The notes under the pieces were generated by a model. It made no database searches, was not told the DNA's origin, and saw only the letters and a program-made list of their open reading frames with translations. From Terriglobia bacterium (lineage in GTDB: Bacteria; Acidobacteriota; Terriglobia; Bryobacterales; Bryobacteraceae), in assembly GCA_020073145.1 (NCBI GenBank), contig JAIQFS010000004.1, positions 120,750 to 184,749 on the forward strand: a DNA stretch of 64,000 bases, written 5' to 3'. A program made the translations under genes and the position numbers. Below, piece by piece: positions 45,557 to 54,271 of this stretch (position 1 is its first letter; the number at the start of each line of letters is the position of its first letter).

Positions 45557-46354
45557 GTGCCCGAACTCCCCGAAGTGGAAACCGTGGCGCGCTCGCTCGC
45601 GCCTCTCGTCGGCCGCCGCATCCTCTCGGCTGAGTTCCGCGGCCTCCGCGTGCTGCGCGGCGCTGACCCCGATCGCATGGCCGCCTCCCTCCAAGGCCAC
45701 CGCATCGCCGCCATCCAGCGCTACGGCAAGTTCATCCTGGTCTCCCTGCAGGGCGCCGGATACCTGGTCATCCACCTCGGCATGACCGGCCGCGTCTTGC
45801 TCGGCGGCCCCCCCGGCAAGCACACCCACGCCATCCTTACCCTCGACCGCGGCGGCGTCCTCCTCTACGACGACAGCCGCCAGTTTGGCTGCCTCCAGTA
45901 CAGCCGCGAGCTTCCGCAGCGCGTGCAAAAGCTCGGCCCGGAACCGCTCGAAGTGCCCTTCCCCGAATTTGAGGCGGCCTTGAGCAAGCGCAAAACCCGC
46001 ATCAAGTCGCTCTTACTCAACCAGAGTTTCCTGCGCGGCATCGGCAATATCTACGCGGACGAATCGCTCTTCCGCGCCGGCCTTCACCCCTTGGCCCTGG
46101 CCTGCCGCATCCGTGGCGATCGCGCCCGCCGCCTCCACCGCGCCATCACCGCCGTTCTCACCGAAGCCATCGCGGCCGGCGGTTCTTCCATCTCCGATTA
46201 TGTGGACGCGCAGGGCCGCAAGGGATTTTTCCAGCTCAGCCATCGCGTCTATCAGCGCACCGGCGAGCCCTGCGTCGACTGCGGCGCGCCCATTCGCCGC
46301 GTCATTGTGGCCCAGCGTTCGTCGCACTTCTGCCCGAAGTGCCAGAAACGCTGA
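45557..46354 (+). CDS. mutM: Formamidopyrimidine-DNA glycosylase (Fpg/MutM)
   Basis: A 265-aa base-excision repair enzyme that removes 8-oxoguanine and other oxidised purines and cleaves the abasic site. The N-terminal PELPEVETV with catalytic Pro2 and Glu3 is present, as are the helix-two-turn-helix LNQSFLRGIGNIYADESLFRAG and the C-terminal zinc finger (CVDCGAPI ... FCPKC). The start is a GTG that directly follows the Rieske stop, giving initiator Met before Pro. It ends four bases before the convergent STAS gene. All catalytic residues are visible. Confidence 0.95.
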   Translation: MPELPEVETVARSLAPLVGRRILSAEFRGLRVLRGADPDRMAASLQGHRIAAIQRYGKFILVSLQGAGYLVIHLGMTGRVLLGGPPGKHTHAILTLDRGGVLLYDDSRQFGCLQYSRELPQRVQKLGPEPLEVPFPEFEAALSKRKTRIKSLLLNQSFLRGIGNIYADESLFRAGLHPLALACRIRGDRARRLHRAITAVLTEAIAAGGSSISDYVDAQGRKGFFQLSHRVYQRTGEPCVDCGAPIRRVIVAQRSSHFCPKCQKR

Positions 46355-46358
46355 CGCC

Positions 46359-46703
46359 TTACGCGAAGCTCTGCAGCGCCGCGGCCTCGTCTTCGTGGAT
46401 CTCGAAAATCAGGTCGTGCCGGCTGATCCGCAGCAGATCCTTGACGCGTTTCGTCAGGTTGGAGAGCTTCAACTGCCCGCCGCTCTTCTTCACCGAGCTG
46501 AACGCCGACACCAGTTCCCCAATCCCGGAGCTGTCGACGTACGGCACCTCGCCCAGATTGACCACAATGTTCTTCTGATCCTTCGCGAGCATCCCGTTCA
46601 CGGCGTCGCGCAGCGCGCTCGATCCCTCGCCCAGGGTAATCCGCCCCGCCACCTCGATCACGCTCACGTTCCCCACTTGCCGGGTATTCAATTTGACGCT
46701 CAT
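46359..46703 (-). CDS. STAS-domain anti-sigma factor antagonist-like protein
   Basis: A 114-aa single STAS domain like SpoIIAA/RsbV, which bind an anti-sigma kinase when unphosphorylated. The family phospho-site motif is PYVDSSGIGEL, with S58 or S59 as the phospho-acceptor. The start is the ATG opening SVKLNTRQVG, with GAGGAGACC upstream. No RsbW-type kinase or sigma factor lies next to it, so its partner is encoded elsewhere. It converges on mutM with a 4-base gap. Confidence 0.9.
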   Translation of the reverse strand: MSVKLNTRQVGNVSVIEVAGRITLGEGSSALRDAVNGMLAKDQKNIVVNLGEVPYVDSSGIGELVSAFSSVKKSGGQLKLSNLTKRVKDLLRISRHDLIFEIHEDEAAALQSFA

Positions 46704-46798
46704 GCGGTCTCCTCGATGGAATCCCCCATTGTCGCCTAATTTCGGGAGCTGGCGACGCGCCGTCGAGATCCGACACTGGTCACCGCCAAGGATCTCCC

Positions 46799-47329
46799 TT
46801 ACGCCGCTTCCCGCGACCACACCCGGATCCGCTCGATCTCCGCCTTCGGAATCTTCAGATACTCCAGAAACTCCTGGTGGTCCTCCGGCGCCGCGCGTTC
46901 GAATTCCTGGTGCCACTTGCGCATGTCCTTTTCCGCGAATCCCGCGGCCTTCATGATGGCGACCCACTTCTCTTTGTCCATGTCTTTTCTCCTGACGAAT
47001 GTGGCGCGATGCTCCAGTAATCGCAAAATAGCGCGTTGGTGCTCCTTCAGCCGCTCCACCTCCAGCCCGATCTCCGCCAGCCGGCGCTGCAGAACGGCCG
47101 CCGCTTCCGCCCGTTTTGGTTCGCCGAGAAGGGTCCGAACGTCCGCCAGGTTCAGGCCGGCGCTCCGATAGCTGCAGATCTGCCGCAGGCGGTTCAGGTG
47201 TCGCTCCCCATACTGGCGGTAGTTGCCCCGGCTGCGCGGCGGCGCGGGCAGCAACCCCAGGGACTCGTAGTACAGCACCGCGGTCCGGCTCAAGCCGCAC
47301 GCCCGCGCCAACTGGGTCACGGAAAACAT
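46799..47329 (-). CDS. MerR-family transcriptional regulator
   Basis: A 176-aa regulator. The N-terminal winged helix (VTQLARACGLSRTAVLYYESLGLL, NYRQYGERHLNRLRQI) is classic MerR. A coiled-coil linker follows (about 75-110), then a C-terminal helical domain from about residue 115 (EKWVAIMKAAGFAEKDM), which could bind an effector. There are no Cys residues in a metal-sensor arrangement. Ahead of the gene is a MerR-type dyad, so it may regulate itself. Target genes other than itself are not evident. Confidence 0.87.
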   Translation of the reverse strand: MFSVTQLARACGLSRTAVLYYESLGLLPAPPRSRGNYRQYGERHLNRLRQICSYRSAGLNLADVRTLLGEPKRAEAAAVLQRRLAEIGLEVERLKEHQRAILRLLEHRATFVRRKDMDKEKWVAIMKAAGFAEKDMRKWHQEFERAAPEDHQEFLEYLKIPKAEIERIRVWSREAA

Positions 47330-47353
47330 CGCTCTCCCCTCAGTCTCAACCCT

Positions 47354-47372
47354 ATACCTTTAGACAGGTCAA
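47354..47372 (-). promoter_or_regulatory. Candidate MerR-type promoter/operator
   Basis: On the minus strand TTGACC overlaps a dyad ACCT-N6-AGGT followed by TATAGGGT. The position directly ahead of the merR-like gene fits an autoregulated site, but spacing to any -10 box does not match the classic 19-base MerR arrangement well. Confidence 0.35.
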
Positions 47373-47542
47373 GCCCTTTCGAGCACGAGTCGAAACGATG
47401 AGAAGTACGACGGATCCCGCCGCTTGCGGGCTGGAAGACCGGGCGCGCAGGCCCGATCGTCGCGGAATCTCATCGCGACGCCGGCATCCACCGGTTCGAT
47501 TGGATCAAGGAGAATGCGGCGCCAGCCGGTCCGCCGATCCGC

Positions 47543-47638
47543 CTAGTGGGGGGGCTGCATGAGCAGCATGATCCCCAGGGACGCCAGGATCGAACATTCA
47601 ATCAGCGCGAACGCCAGAATACCTTTCAGCAGCCACAT
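47543..47638 (-). CDS. Putative 31-aa membrane peptide
   Basis: A short frame starting MWLLKGILAFALIECSILASLGIMLLM and ending QPPH. It is one complete hydrophobic helix with one Lys near the N-terminus and a Glu inside. GGGGGAG lies two bases ahead of the ATG, which is closer than usual. It lies between the SemiSWEET and merR-like genes. Small single-helix peptides of this kind exist in many bacteria, but I know of no family match, and the low complexity makes chance a real possibility. Confidence 0.4.
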   Translation of the reverse strand: MWLLKGILAFALIECSILASLGIMLLMQPPH

Positions 47639-47720
47639 GGCTCCCCCATTGTAATATGACCCCATCGCGCCAAGCCTCCGAGCGCGCCAGCTAGCGCGTC
47701 CCTTCCACCCTCTCAGCCGC

Positions 47721-48008
47721 TTACGACGACTTCCGCGCGTGCCGCGCCTTCAGCCCCGCCAGGAACAATACCTCCAGCCCGGTGATCCCGTTCGCCGCCA
47801 CAATCGGCGCCGACGCCCGCAGCATTCCGTAGACGAACCACAGCCACACCCCCGTCGCCAGCATCGAGAGCATCAGCCACGAAAGCCCCGCACCGCCGGT
47901 CCGCCACGTCCGCACCACTTGAGGCGCAAACGCCACCGTCGTCAGCACCGCCGCGCACGATCCAATCGCTTCCGTGTACAGCCGCAGCCCGGCCACCAGG
48001 GGAGTCAT
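47721..48008 (-). CDS. SemiSWEET-type sugar transporter
   Basis: A 95-aa protein with three membrane helices forming a single triple-helix bundle; two copies make a transporter. The PQ-type motif (VAFAPQVVRTWRTG, residues 25-38) and the following SWLMLSMLATGVWLWFVYGM match bacterial SemiSWEETs. The third helix is AANGITGLEVLFLAG. The ATG is preceded by AGGGAC. The substrate is usually a sugar such as sucrose or glucose, but this is not readable here. It lies downstream of the large permease gene on the same strand with a 90-base gap. Confidence 0.85.
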   Translation of the reverse strand: MTPLVAGLRLYTEAIGSCAAVLTTVAFAPQVVRTWRTGGAGLSWLMLSMLATGVWLWFVYGMLRASAPIVAANGITGLEVLFLAGLKARHARKSS

Positions 48009-48095
48009 GTCCCTATGATCGCAGGAACCCATCGCCCCATCGGTCCCTCTACCTTCGACAGCAGGGTCTGTCTGGACGATCCGGAAAAGAATGCG

Positions 48096-50594
48096 TCATT
48101 CGTAACGGAGCGCGATGGTCGGGTCCGTCCGCACCGCCCGCAGCGTTGGCACTAAGCTGGCAATGACCGCGACAATGACCACCCCCGCCGAGACCGTGAG
48201 GAACGTCCGCGGATCCGTTGGAGTCACCCCATATAGCTCATCGGCGATAAACCGGGTACAGACGAACGAGCCTGCCAGGCCCAGAACCAGTCCGATTCCC
48301 ACCACCAGCAGTGCCTGGCGCACGATCAGCCGCACCACGTTGGTCGAGCTCGCGCCCAGGGCCATGCGGATGCCGATTTCGCGCGTCCGCTGCACCACCG
48401 CGTACGCCATCACGCCGTAGATTCCGACCGCCGCCAGGATCCCGGCGATCACTCCGAAGATGGTCAGCAGCAGCATGTAGACGCGCCGGCCCCCGCCTTG
48501 ATCGCGGAGCACCTGATCCACGGTTCGGATCCCGGACGGCACCTTGCTCGAGTCGATGTCCGCCACCGCGCGCTGCACTGCGGTGGTGAGCCGCAGCGGG
48601 TTCCCTGCGGTCCGCACGATGTAATTCATGCCCGCGCGATAGCCCCAAGAGGGTCCTTGCCACTGGACCGTCTGTTGGAGATGAGGAAGATAAATGATCG
48701 GCACCACGTCCTTCTGGGCCTGGCTGAGACGCAGGTCGCCCACCACCCCGACAACCTGGCGCGGCACTTCATTGGGGACGAAATCCAGCACGAGGTTCTG
48801 CCCCACCGGATTCTCATTCGGCCAAAAACGTTTCGCCAGGGTCTGATTGATGATCACGACACGCGGTCCGGCCGCCGTATCGCCGTCGTTAAAATCGCGC
48901 CCCTGGAGCACGGGCGTTTTGAGCGTCGCGAAGTATCCCGGGGAGATCGGCATGTACGCCGCCCGCATTCCGTTTCCTCCGCCCTGCGGATCCGGAGGCG
49001 GCTCGGGACGGCCGGGAATCCGAAACGACATCCCCATCGCTCCCTGGAAGGGCGCGCGGCTCGCCGCGGCGGCCGACAGCACGCCCGGCATGGTTCGGAG
49101 ACGCTCGTACAGGCGTTGGTACGTCAGCCCAACCACCGGATTGATTTCCCATAAGCCGAAGCCGCGATACGTCCCCACCGGCTTCATCAATTGAGTCTGC
49201 GAAAAACGCAGTTCGAACGTCAGAAGCCCGTTGGGATCGCCGCCCAGGTCGTTCTTTTGGATATTCAAAAAACTGTTCATCATCAGGCCGGCGCCCATCA
49301 ACAACACCAGGGCCAGGCCGATCTGGAAGGCGACCAGTGCGCCGCGCGCGCGTTGCCGCCCGGCTCCGTCCGACCCGCCGCGCCCCGATTCCTTCAGCGT
49401 GCTCGCCAGGTCCACCTTCGACGTTTGCAGGGCCGGCATCAATCCGAACAGCAGCCCTGTCACGATGGAGACCGCCGCGGTAAACAGCAAACTCCGCCCG
49501 TCCAACCGGAACGCGCCCGGATCCAGAGCCCCGGGCGGAAGCTCGGCGAAAATCAGCCGCAGGCCGGCCCACGCGAAGGCAATCCCCAGAATGCCCCCGA
49601 TCAGGGCTAACAACACGCTCTCGGTCAGAAGCTGGCGGACAATCCGGCCTCGCGCCGCGCCGATCGAAGTGCGCACGGCGATTTCCGTGCGCCGGGTTCC
49701 CGCCCGCGCCAGAAGCAATCCGGCCACATTCGCGCAGGCGATTAGCAGGACGAACGCCACCGTGCTCTGCAAGACGAACAGAGGCCGCTTGAGCCCGTTG
49801 TAGAAGGCTTCCTGCACCGGATCGACGCGCACGCCATTATTCTTGTTGTTGGGAAGAACGTCGCGCAGCCCGTTGGCGATGGAATCCATTTCCTGTTGGG
49901 CCTGGTTCACTGAAACGCCCGGCTTGAGCCGGCCGAGCACGGTCAAAAAGCCCACCTGGCTGGTCAGTTGCTGCGGAATGAACCCGATCGGGGCCCAGTA
50001 ATCCGAGTCGTCGCCAGGAAGCCCGAAGTGCTCGGGCATCACTCCGATGATGTACGTCTTCACGTTGTCGAGCAGGACGGTTTTCCCGATCACCTCCTCG
50101 CCGTTGAACCGCCGCTGCCAGAGTTTGTAACTCAGCAGCACGACCGGCGCGGCATTTCCGTCCCGATCCTCCTCCGCCGTGAAGACCCGGCCGCGAAGCG
50201 GCTTCATTCCAAACACGTCGAAGATGGAGGCCGTAAGCTGCGCCCCGTTGATTTGCTCCGCCGGAGCGCCGTTCTGTTCGCCCCCCAGAGTGCGAGTACC
50301 TTGGTAGACGCCGCCCATGGATGCGAACAACTGGCTCCGTTGCGCCCAGGCCCGATAATTGATCCCACTCACGCCGTTGCGTTGATCGGGACGGTTCAGA
50401 GGCTTGGTCCAGAGGACCGTGACTCGATCCGCCGCGGGATACGGCATCTGCTGCAACAGCGTCCCGCTAATCAGGCTGAAAATCGTGCTGTTGGCGCCGA
50501 TCCCGAGGCCGAGCGATAGCGCCGCAATGAGGGTGAATCCCGGTTTTTTGAGCAGAATCCGGAAGCCGTACAGGACGTCTTGCCACAAGGTCAT
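48096..50594 (-). CDS. MacB-like ABC permease of the ADOP type, without ATPase
   Basis: An 832-aa permease with two FtsX-type transmembrane domains and two MacB-like periplasmic domains. The N-terminal DVLYGFRILLKKPGFTLIAALSLGLGIGAN is the hallmark of the Acidobacteria orphan permease family. TM blocks are near residues 20-45, 265-380 (LLIACANVAGLLLARAGTRRTEIAVR), 420-440, and 690-820 (GIYGVMAYAVVQRTREIGIRMALGA). No ATP-binding-subunit gene is next to it, which is typical of this family. The ATG at 50594 opens the conserved start; an upstream alternative adds 22 residues. Function in the family is not known. Confidence 0.9.
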   Translation of the reverse strand: MTLWQDVLYGFRILLKKPGFTLIAALSLGLGIGANSTIFSLISGTLLQQMPYPAADRVTVLWTKPLNRPDQRNGVSGINYRAWAQRSQLFASMGGVYQGTRTLGGEQNGAPAEQINGAQLTASIFDVFGMKPLRGRVFTAEEDRDGNAAPVVLLSYKLWQRRFNGEEVIGKTVLLDNVKTYIIGVMPEHFGLPGDDSDYWAPIGFIPQQLTSQVGFLTVLGRLKPGVSVNQAQQEMDSIANGLRDVLPNNKNNGVRVDPVQEAFYNGLKRPLFVLQSTVAFVLLIACANVAGLLLARAGTRRTEIAVRTSIGAARGRIVRQLLTESVLLALIGGILGIAFAWAGLRLIFAELPPGALDPGAFRLDGRSLLFTAAVSIVTGLLFGLMPALQTSKVDLASTLKESGRGGSDGAGRQRARGALVAFQIGLALVLLMGAGLMMNSFLNIQKNDLGGDPNGLLTFELRFSQTQLMKPVGTYRGFGLWEINPVVGLTYQRLYERLRTMPGVLSAAAASRAPFQGAMGMSFRIPGRPEPPPDPQGGGNGMRAAYMPISPGYFATLKTPVLQGRDFNDGDTAAGPRVVIINQTLAKRFWPNENPVGQNLVLDFVPNEVPRQVVGVVGDLRLSQAQKDVVPIIYLPHLQQTVQWQGPSWGYRAGMNYIVRTAGNPLRLTTAVQRAVADIDSSKVPSGIRTVDQVLRDQGGGRRVYMLLLTIFGVIAGILAAVGIYGVMAYAVVQRTREIGIRMALGASSTNVVRLIVRQALLVVGIGLVLGLAGSFVCTRFIADELYGVTPTDPRTFLTVSAGVVIVAVIASLVPTLRAVRTDPTIALRYE

Positions 50595-50800
50595 TCGCCA
50601 GGAATCCTTTCCGCCAATTATATTGAACAATAGACGTGGGAGTAGACAAAAAGTTCCCAACTGCGCTCAAGAGTCTGGCGGGGTGAGTCCAGTTCGCCGG
50701 CCCATCCCGTGCGTCAAACGGGCTTCTTCGTCGCTGGCCGCTCGGAGGAGCAGGAAACGCGACCGATCGGCGCGTCAGGTCCTGTACTCGGACGTCGTCC

Positions 50801-52795
50801 TCAGTTCCGGACTTCGTCCTTCGGCAAGCGGAACGCCATAAACTGCGCGCCCGGATTCCCGCCGATCTGACCGCCCACCGCGATCACGATATATTGCACG
50901 CCGTTCACCATGTAGGTCATCGGACCGCCGGTCGCTGGCGCCGGCATATAGATTGCGCCGATGTCTTTTCCGGTCGCCTTATCGTAGGCGCGCAGCATGG
51001 CGCCTCTCCGTCCGTCGGGCAGCGTGACCACGCCCTTCTCCCCGGCAATCAGCAGCGTCTTCGTCACCAGCGTGATGGCCGCGCCGCCGCGTCCGGTCCG
51101 CGGAATGGTCACACCTTTCAATGCTGGGTTGTTGCGAACGTTGTCGGGGGTATCGCCATGCGCCACGTGCCACGCAATGGTCCCGGTCTTGAGGTCGATT
51201 GCCGAAATCTGGGAATAGGGCGGCTTCGCCAGCGGCAGCCCTTCCACTGTCAGCGCTCCCTGCGCGCCGGGCGCGCGCCCGGAAATATAGCCCACATCGG
51301 AACGATCGCCCGAGGGCACCAGCCCGATGCCCAGAATGCTCCGGCTGGAGCCGACGTACATCATGCCGGTCTCCGGATCGAGCGAGCCGCCATACCAGTT
51401 CGAGCCGGACAACGAGGCCGTCAGCGTCGCCCAGGGGCCGTCCGCCTTACTCACCACCGGCGGCGTGAAGATCGGACCCATCTTGTAATGCTTCACCATC
51501 TCCAGCGCCTCTTTGTGTAATTCCGGAGTGAAATCGATCAGTATGCTCTCATCGACGCCCTGGTTTTCGTAGGCAGGAGGCTTCGTCGGGAACGGTTGCG
51601 TCGGCGAGTACCACTCGCCCGGCACATCCCCCTTCTCCACCGGGCGTTCTTCGATGGGCCATACCGGTTTGCCGCTCTCCCGATTGAACACGTACACAAA
51701 CGCCTGTTTGCTGGACTGCGCCACCACCGGAACGCGCTCCCCGTGGATGTCGATGTCCGCCAAAATCGGCGGAGAGGGATTGTCGTGGTCCCAGATCCCG
51801 TGATGCACATATTGGTAGTGCCACTTGCGCTGGCCCGTCTCCAGGTCCAACGCCACCAGGCTCTCTCCGAAAAGATTATTGCCGGGGCGCGGTCCTCCGT
51901 AGAAGTCGCCGGTCGGCTCCTCGACCCCGACATAGACCAGGCCGCGCGCCTCGTCGATCGAGGTTTCTCCCCAGGCGCCGGTATTTCCGGTGTACGACCA
52001 AGAGTCGTTCAGCCACGTATCGAACCCAAACTCGCCGGGCTTGGGGATGGTATGGAAAATCCACTTGCGCCGGCCCGTGCGGACATCGTATCCACGCACA
52101 TACCCTTTGACATTGGTCTTGCTGGTGGGCACGCCGCCCGGACGGTGAGCCGCGCCCACCACGATGGTGTTCCGGCCGATCGCCGGCGTCGAATGGATGC
52201 CGATTTCCTTGCTGAGCGGGTCAATCTCCTGATCGTCATCCTGCTTCAAATCGACCACGCCGTCCTCGCCAAAGCTGGAAATCCGCTGGCCGGTCTTGGC
52301 GTTCAGTTCGATCATGCGATAGCCCTGCGTGAAATACACAATCCGCTGATCGTCGCCGTCCGCCCAGTAGGCCAGCCCGCGGCCCGAGAGACGCCGCGGC
52401 GAAACCTCCGCGCGCTTTCCTTCATCTTCGCGGTGGATCCACAGCGACTCGCCCGTCGTGGCGTCCAACGCAACCACGTCGCGGCGATCCCCGGCCGTCG
52501 AATACAACACGCCGTTGATCTCGAGCGGCGTCGATTCCAGATTCGTCTCGGGTGTCGGCCCCAGGTTGGCAGTCGTAAACGTCCAGGCCACTTCCAGCTT
52601 GGAAAAATTATTGGCGTTGATCTGCGTGAGTGGAGAATACCGCGTGTTGGTGATGCCGCCGCCATAGCTGATCCAATTCTGATTCGCCGGCCTGACTTGC
52701 GTCGCGCCTCGCGATACGAACAGGGCAACCAGCAGCCCGGCCAATCCTACGATCTGCACGACCTCGAACGATCGTTTGATCCACGACAGTACCAT
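50801..52795 (-). CDS. PQQ-dependent dehydrogenase (membrane-anchored, glucose/quinate type)
   Basis: A 664-aa quinoprotein. One N-terminal hydrophobic helix (EVVQIVGLAGLLVALFV, about 11-27) is a signal peptide or anchor. The beta-propeller follows with repeated W-motifs (ALDATTGESLWIHR; ALDLETGQRKWHYQ; FNRESGKPVWPIE) and the catalytic-type WDHDNPSPP. The arrangement is closest to membrane glucose/quinate dehydrogenase-like proteins but with a much shorter membrane part, so electrons probably go to a separate quinone reductase or cytochrome. The ATG was chosen because GAGGAGGGG lies ahead of it. It is divergent, by 180 bases, from a small b-type cytochrome gene that is a plausible electron acceptor (inference). 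Confidence 0.88.
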   Translation of the reverse strand: MVLSWIKRSFEVVQIVGLAGLLVALFVSRGATQVRPANQNWISYGGGITNTRYSPLTQINANNFSKLEVAWTFTTANLGPTPETNLESTPLEINGVLYSTAGDRRDVVALDATTGESLWIHREDEGKRAEVSPRRLSGRGLAYWADGDDQRIVYFTQGYRMIELNAKTGQRISSFGEDGVVDLKQDDDQEIDPLSKEIGIHSTPAIGRNTIVVGAAHRPGGVPTSKTNVKGYVRGYDVRTGRRKWIFHTIPKPGEFGFDTWLNDSWSYTGNTGAWGETSIDEARGLVYVGVEEPTGDFYGGPRPGNNLFGESLVALDLETGQRKWHYQYVHHGIWDHDNPSPPILADIDIHGERVPVVAQSSKQAFVYVFNRESGKPVWPIEERPVEKGDVPGEWYSPTQPFPTKPPAYENQGVDESILIDFTPELHKEALEMVKHYKMGPIFTPPVVSKADGPWATLTASLSGSNWYGGSLDPETGMMYVGSSRSILGIGLVPSGDRSDVGYISGRAPGAQGALTVEGLPLAKPPYSQISAIDLKTGTIAWHVAHGDTPDNVRNNPALKGVTIPRTGRGGAAITLVTKTLLIAGEKGVVTLPDGRRGAMLRAYDKATGKDIGAIYMPAPATGGPMTYMVNGVQYIVIAVGGQIGGNPGAQFMAFRLPKDEVRN

Positions 52796-52975
52796 CGAGC
52801 CCCTCCTCAACCTGGACGAAAACGACTGGGCGAATTATATCCCATTTCCGCGGTGCTCCTGCTCTCTCCACTCCGCCAGCTCTCCACGCCAAAGGGGACG
52901 GCACGCCGGGGAACTTTTCCGCCCCCGGCGGCGTCCTACCGTCTACGGTCGGCATCGCCTCCGGCTCCGAAACCC

Positions 52976-53494
52976 ATGGGCACTCCACCAGTGGCAGAAG
53001 CACGCCAGTCCGCGAAGCCGGCAGCCTGGCGTTTGCGCACGATGTTCTGGCTCGACGTGACACTGCTCCTCTTGGTCTGCGCGCTGGAAACGGTTCCGTT
53101 CACCGGACTGGTGCTCCACGAATGGCTCGGACTCGCGCTGGTCGGCTTGGCGTTCGCTCACCTTCTGTTTTCCTGGAGCTGGATCGCCTCGCACAGCCGC
53201 GGCTTTTTCTCCAGGCAGTCCGCCCGAGCCCGCATCAATTACTTTCTCAACTGGAGTCTGTTCGCCGGCATGACCGCCCTGATCTTCTCCGGCATCCTGA
53301 TCTCGCAGAAAGCGATTCCCACCTTGACCGCGGCGCCCGTCGCGCCAACCATGGACTGGCGCTGGGATTCCATTCATGACACCTGTTCGAACCTCGTGCT
53401 CATTCTGGCCGGGTTGCACCTGGCGCTCAATTGGGACTGGGCGCTCGCGGCCGGACGGAGGATTTTCGGCCGCCTCTGGGAAGGCGCACGGTGA
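52976..53494 (+). CDS. Four-helix b-type cytochrome (DUF4405-like), two H-X13-H helices
   Basis: A 172-aa membrane protein with four helices (about 25-45, 50-70, 88-112, 133-155). Helix 2 has H48 and H62 (LHEWLG ... FAHLL) and helix 4 has H134 and H148 (IHDTCSN ... AGLHL). Both pairs are H-X13-H, the spacing that binds two stacked b hemes in cytochromes b. The ATG at 52976 was chosen; a later ATG just before helix 1 is possible. It is divergent from a PQQ-dehydrogenase gene and its stop overlaps the next small membrane-protein gene (GTGA). Quinone reduction or electron transfer is inferred. Confidence 0.78.
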   Translation: MGTPPVAEARQSAKPAAWRLRTMFWLDVTLLLLVCALETVPFTGLVLHEWLGLALVGLAFAHLLFSWSWIASHSRGFFSRQSARARINYFLNWSLFAGMTALIFSGILISQKAIPTLTAAPVAPTMDWRWDSIHDTCSNLVLILAGLHLALNWDWALAAGRRIFGRLWEGAR

Positions 53495-53811
53495 GGCTGG
53501 CGCGCGGGTTCGCCCGGCTGGCCCTTCTCTCGCTGGCTGCGGCCGTGTGTATCGGATTGACGCAACAGTATGCGGGTTCCATGCGGCCTCGTTTCGGAAA
53601 TCCGTACCGGCAAATGGCCCGGCTGAATCGTCGCCCGTCCGCGCCGCAAGTCAGCCGGCTCCCGTCATTCCTCGGGGAAGGTCTCGTGTTGGCGCTGATC
53701 GCCGTGGCGGGACGCCTCGTCTTCCGGCTGCGGCTCTCCGATACGCCACGCCGCGAGGACCGGGTGATGTTGTTGGACTTGGACCCAGGAGACGAGGACC
53801 GGCGCGTCTGA
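53491..53811 (+). CDS. Small membrane protein coupled to the b-type cytochrome
   Basis: A 106-aa protein with two predicted membrane segments (about 8-24 and 63-78) joined by a basic Arg/Pro-rich stretch, and an acidic C-terminus (LLDLDPGDEDRRV). The start GTG overlaps the stop of the cytochrome gene by four bases, so it is very likely translated along with it. No motif is recognised. It may be an accessory of the cytochrome (inference). Confidence 0.6.
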   Translation: MRLARGFARLALLSLAAAVCIGLTQQYAGSMRPRFGNPYRQMARLNRRPSAPQVSRLPSFLGEGLVLALIAVAGRLVFRLRLSDTPRREDRVMLLDLDPGDEDRRV

Positions 53812-53953
53812 GACGGTTGGGGCGGATCGGCTAACAACGCCACCTTTCGTTGGGACGAACGCGAATCGAATCCGGGGGCAGGTGATTAAGGTTGCTCAAT
53901 TTTAACCAAAGATAACTACCGCGCCGAAACCTCCGACTTCGATACTAGAGAAC

Positions 53954-54175
53954 GTGTTCGAACCAATAGCTCATGCCGGAGCCGGGTACACGATGTCCCC
54001 GCCCAAAACCCTTTGCGGGCTCGACCGTGCTGCGATCCCCGAATTTCACCGGATTCTCTGCGGGACGAACTGGGTATACGGAGAAATAACTTGTCCCGAA
54101 TGCAGCGTTCGGCTTCTTGAGGGGATAGAAGATCTGCCAGGAACCTCCAACGAAGAAGAACTGATCCTCTCCTAG
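53954..54175 (+). CDS. Small Cys-containing protein of unknown function
   Basis: A 73-aa frame containing TLCGLDR, RILCGTNW and TCPECSVRLLEG, a C..C..CxxC arrangement that resembles small zinc-binding proteins (TLCG ... TCPEC). Base composition is lower in GC than neighbours. An antisense frame of 106 aa covers the same stretch, so the strand is not certain, but the CxxC pattern supports this one. Function is unknown and no ribosome-binding site stands out. Confidence 0.45.
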   Translation: MFEPIAHAGAGYTMSPPKTLCGLDRAAIPEFHRILCGTNWVYGEITCPECSVRLLEGIEDLPGTSNEEELILS

Positions 54176-54271
54176 AACCCAAGCCCTCCGGCGATCCGCC
54201 ACCTTATGGCGAGCCGCAAACGTCGGCTTCTCACATTTGCGCGTTGATTCTCGGTTCGCACCCAAACGTCG

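Noticed and set aside
51596..52975. First part of a 632-aa plus-strand frame antisense to the PQQ dehydrogenase
   Set aside because: Only its last 172 residues (from 52976) resemble a real membrane protein. The earlier part is antisense shadow.
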